From Halomonas sp. JB37 (GTDB lineage Bacteria > Pseudomonadota > Gammaproteobacteria > Pseudomonadales > Halomonadaceae): a stretch of DNA of 64,000 nt. Where the stretch lies: assembly GCF_002332255.1 (NCBI RefSeq), contig NZ_NRGW01000001.1, positions 2,976,001-3,040,000 of the forward strand. Reading direction: 5' to 3'. The first letter of the stretch is position 1; the number at the start of each line of letters is the position of its first letter. Under the pieces are notes generated by a model. It searched no databases. It was given only the letters and a program-made list of their open reading frames with translations, and was not told the origin of the DNA. Positions 61,852 to 64,000 of this stretch are shown piece by piece. The translations under genes and the position numbers were made by a program.

Positions 61852-62910
61852 TCAGAAATGATGCTTCAAAGAAATCCAGCGCCGTTGACGGTGGCTATCT
61901 AGCCCTGCTTCTAGCAACGTCATTGAGCGCAGTGCGTCATCTACGCTAACCGGCAGCGGCGCCTGCTCGCGAATAGCGGCAGCAATGCCTTGATAATAGG
62001 CAAGATAATCACCGGGCAAAGTGGCATATTCGCGCTGTATTAGCGGCGTACTTTCCCCCTTCCCTTCGCGTAACGTTAGCGTACCGTGCTGAGTATCATT
62101 CCCCCAGTGTGCTCCGGGCACCTCACCGGCTTTCAAACGCTCTTCCTGCGGATCTAAACCATACTTAACATAGCTGCCATCGGTGCCGTGAATTCGAAAG
62201 CGTGGCGTTGGGTCGGCCGCTAACGTGCTCGCTGCCAGGGTAACGCGAAAGCTTTCATAATCCAGCACGGCAAGAAAGTCATCATCAGCCTGTGCACCAT
62301 CACGCCGAGCGGTTACTTCCAGCAAAATGGCGTGCGGCATGCCAAACAGCTCGCAGGTCTGGTCTAGCAGATGCGGCCCCAGGTCGTACCAAATACCGCC
62401 CCCTGGCGCGGCCTTCTCACGCCAGCGATCAATTACTTGCGGGCGAAAGCGATCAAAGCGTGATTCGACGCTGACAACGCGTCCTAGGGTGCCCGCTTCT
62501 AGCAGCGCTTTTACGGTTAGAAAATCGCTATCCCAGCGGCGGTTATGAAATACCGATAGTAGCCGCTCCTTATCATCAGCTAGTTTTTTGAGCAGTTTGC
62601 CCTCTGACACCGTGACCGTGAACGGTTTATCGACCACCACGTGCTTACCCGCAGAAAGCGCCGCTTTAGCCAGTGAAAAGTGCGTGTCGTTGGGGGTAGG
62701 GATAACGATGAGGTCAATATCGCTACGCTGGCACAGCGCTAGTGCCTGACTCTCCACCTCGACGTTAGGTAAAGATCCCCGTACCTTGGCAGCGTCACTC
62801 GATGATACAGCCACCAAATCCAGGCCGTCTGTGGCCTGGATCAGCGGTGCGTGGAAGGTTTGGCTAGCGAAACCGAAACCAACTAATCCAACGTTAATGG
62901 TCGCCTTCAT
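61852..62910 (-). CDS. Gfo/Idh/MocA-family NAD(P)-dependent oxidoreductase
   Basis: The 352-residue protein has the Rossmann start INVGLVGFGFASQTFHAPLI, IPTPNDTHFSLAKAALSAGKHVVVDKPFTVTVSEG (with the family EKP-like DKP motif at about residues 94-96), HNRRWDSDFLTVKALLE, and the catalytic-region GPHLLDQTCELFG with the conserved His. It resembles E. coli YdgJ and scyllo-inositol dehydrogenases; the sugar or polyol substrate is unknown. GAAGGA precedes the ATG by five bases. Upstream are 14-base tandem repeats. Confidence 0.9.
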   Translation of the reverse strand: MKATINVGLVGFGFASQTFHAPLIQATDGLDLVAVSSSDAAKVRGSLPNVEVESQALALCQRSDIDLIVIPTPNDTHFSLAKAALSAGKHVVVDKPFTVTVSEGKLLKKLADDKERLLSVFHNRRWDSDFLTVKALLEAGTLGRVVSVESRFDRFRPQVIDRWREKAAPGGGIWYDLGPHLLDQTCELFGMPHAILLEVTARRDGAQADDDFLAVLDYESFRVTLAASTLAADPTPRFRIHGTDGSYVKYGLDPQEERLKAGEVPGAHWGNDTQHGTLTLREGKGESTPLIQREYATLPGDYLAYYQGIAAAIREQAPLPVSVDDALRSMTLLEAGLDSHRQRRWISLKHHF

Positions 62911-62948
62911 TGCATTCCTTCACATGTATTATTGCGATTTATTACCCG

Positions 62949-62990
62949 GCTTGCTCTATCAACACTGCTCTACCAGTACTGTTCTATCAA
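62949..62990. repeat. Three imperfect 14-bp tandem repeats
   Basis: Units at 62949, 62963 and 62977 read GCTTGCTCTATCAA, CACTGCTCTACCAG and TACTGTTCTATCAA on the plus strand (shared core TG(C/T)TCTA(C/T)CA). They lie in the 164-base gap between lon and the oxidoreductase, 39 to 80 bases ahead of the latter's ATG. Confidence 0.85.
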
Positions 62991-63074
62991 TACGAGTACA
63001 GTAGCCTTGTAAGAAGCGGGCCGGGCTATTGGCATCGCTTTAATCTCTAAGCGTAGTTTAAACTTAGCTTAACC

Positions 63075-64000
63075 TTAGCCACGGCCAAATACGACATCAG
63101 CGACGTCGCGATAGCGCTTGGCGAAGTGCACCGTCATGCCCTCTTTCAGATAGTCAGGCAATTCTTCGTAATCACGCCGATTAGCGTCGGGAAGAATTAG
63201 CTCGAATATATCGCTACGCCGGGCGGCAATCACTTTCTCGCGAATACCTCCGACCGGCAGCACCTGACCGGTTAACGTCAGCTCACCGGTCATTGCCAGC
63301 GGCCTATCAATGGCGTGGTGCTTGGCAAGAGACATTAGCGCCGTCGTCATCGTAACGCCTGCCGAAGGGCCATCTTTTGGCGTCGCTCCTTCCGGCACGT
63401 GCAGGTGCACAAACGCTGAGTCAAAGAAATCGGCATCGGCGCCATATTCTTGCAGGTGGCCAAGCGTATAGCTGTACGCGATATTAGCCGACTCCTGCAT
63501 CACCTCACCCAGCTTTCCGGTGAGTTTGAAACCGCGATCCAAGGAGTGCACCTTGCCTGCCTCAATCGGCAGCGTTGCACCGCCCATGGACGTCCACGCA
63601 AGCCCGGTTACAACGCCTTCACCGGTTAACACTTTTTCCTTACGGAAGATCGGCGCCCCTAAAAACTCTTCTAAGTTCTTAACTGAAATTTTGACCGTTT
63701 CAATATCGTCTTCCAGCAGTTTCACGGCTGATTTACGCACAATACGGTGCAGCTGCTTCTCCAGCTGTCTTACCCCGGCTTCACGAGCGTAGCCTTCAAT
63801 CACCTGTTTTAAAGCCGCATCGGTTAAATTAATGCGCTTTTTAGGTAAATTGTCGCGTTTAAGCAATTTCGGCCACAGATGATTCTTGGCAATCGCCAAT
63901 TTTTCTTCCGCGATATAGCCAGAAAGGCGAATTTGCTCCATGCGATCAAGTAATGGCCCGGGGATCGAATCCAAGGTGTTCGCCGTGCAAATAAACAACA
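63075..64000 (-). CDS. lon: ATP-dependent Lon protease, C-terminal part (5' end outside window)
   Basis: About 308 residues are visible, against roughly 800 in full-length Lon; the gene runs off the right edge, so its start is not in the window. Seen are the end of the AAA+ module (FICTANTLDSIPGPLLDRMEQI, sensor 1 and the arginine-finger region), the helical lid, and the protease domain with the catalytic serine in PKDGPSAGVTM and the lysine in GGIREKVIAA, ending DVADVVFGRG. Lon degrades misfolded and regulatory proteins. Confidence 0.97.
   Translation of the reverse strand, partial: LFICTANTLDSIPGPLLDRMEQIRLSGYIAEEKLAIAKNHLWPKLLKRDNLPKKRINLTDAALKQVIEGYAREAGVRQLEKQLHRIVRKSAVKLLEDDIETVKISVKNLEEFLGAPIFRKEKVLTGEGVVTGLAWTSMGGATLPIEAGKVHSLDRGFKLTGKLGEVMQESANIAYSYTLGHLQEYGADADFFDSAFVHLHVPEGATPKDGPSAGVTMTTALMSLAKHHAIDRPLAMTGELTLTGQVLPVGGIREKVIAARRSDIFELILPDANRRDYEELPDYLKEGMTVHFAKRYRDVADVVFGRG

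Overview
The window reads as chromosomal DNA of a halophilic gammaproteobacterium, most likely the Halomonas/Vreelandella group. This is inferred from protein character and gene order; no rRNA gene is present to confirm it. Two blocks keep gene order known from Escherichia coli: rppH-ptsP-lgt-thyA (interrupted here by two extra genes) and nudE-yrfG-hslR-hslO-pckA. The proteins are acidic, OmpC-type porins are present, and no insertion sequence, prophage, CRISPR array, rRNA or tRNA gene was seen.

Layout. (1) 1-11.9 kb, minus strand: an ABC-transporter-dependent capsule export operon in the order lipoprotein, kpsD-, kpsM- and kpsE-like genes, a beta-CASP metallo-beta-lactamase RNase, and a kpsT-like gene. 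It then runs into three paralogous sugar-transfer-associated ATP-grasp proteins (two look catalytically dead) and a cyanophycin-synthetase-like ATP-grasp protein cut by the window edge. An ops (RfaH-type) element lies in the leader. (2) 12.1-19.9 kb, minus strand: a Wzx/Wzy-type polysaccharide operon (flippase, GT26, GT32, polymerase, initiating phosphoglycosyltransferase, galE, ligase), visibly AT-rich in its upstream half. (3) 20.2-22.6 kb: two tandem porins. (4) 22.8-31.9 kb: housekeeping genes: a ProQ/FinO-domain protein, folA, thyA, lgt, a membrane-tethered receiver protein, a TANGO2-family protein, ptsP, rppH and a HAD phosphatase. (5) 32-38.1 kb: mdh, an RND efflux pair and rsd.

(6) 38.5-51.3 kb, plus strand: a catabolic operon for aerobic 2-aminobenzoate (anthranilate) degradation through CoA thioesters. 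It holds a fused flavin monooxygenase/old-yellow-enzyme reductase, an SDR, a MarR regulator, a crotonase, an acyl-CoA dehydrogenase, an aryl-CoA ligase, a complete branched-chain-type ABC importer, a 4HBT thioesterase and a RidA-like protein. A kynurenine-formamidase-like gene converges on its end, which suggests a link to tryptophan breakdown. (7) 52.2-64 kb: dsbB, gshA, tex, pckA, hslO, hslR, yrfG, nudE, a Gfo/Idh/MocA oxidoreductase and the C-terminal part of lon.

The likeliest undescribed biology is in two places. One is the capsule locus, where ATP-grasp ligases replace the usual KpsC/KpsS-type genes in what can be seen. The other is the anthranilate operon, where a RidA protein without the carboxylate-binding arginine and a crotonase without both hydratase glutamates imply unusual chemistry on CoA-bound ring intermediates. 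Start codons were re-assigned from Shine-Dalgarno spacing and family alignment wherever the longest reading frame was implausible.
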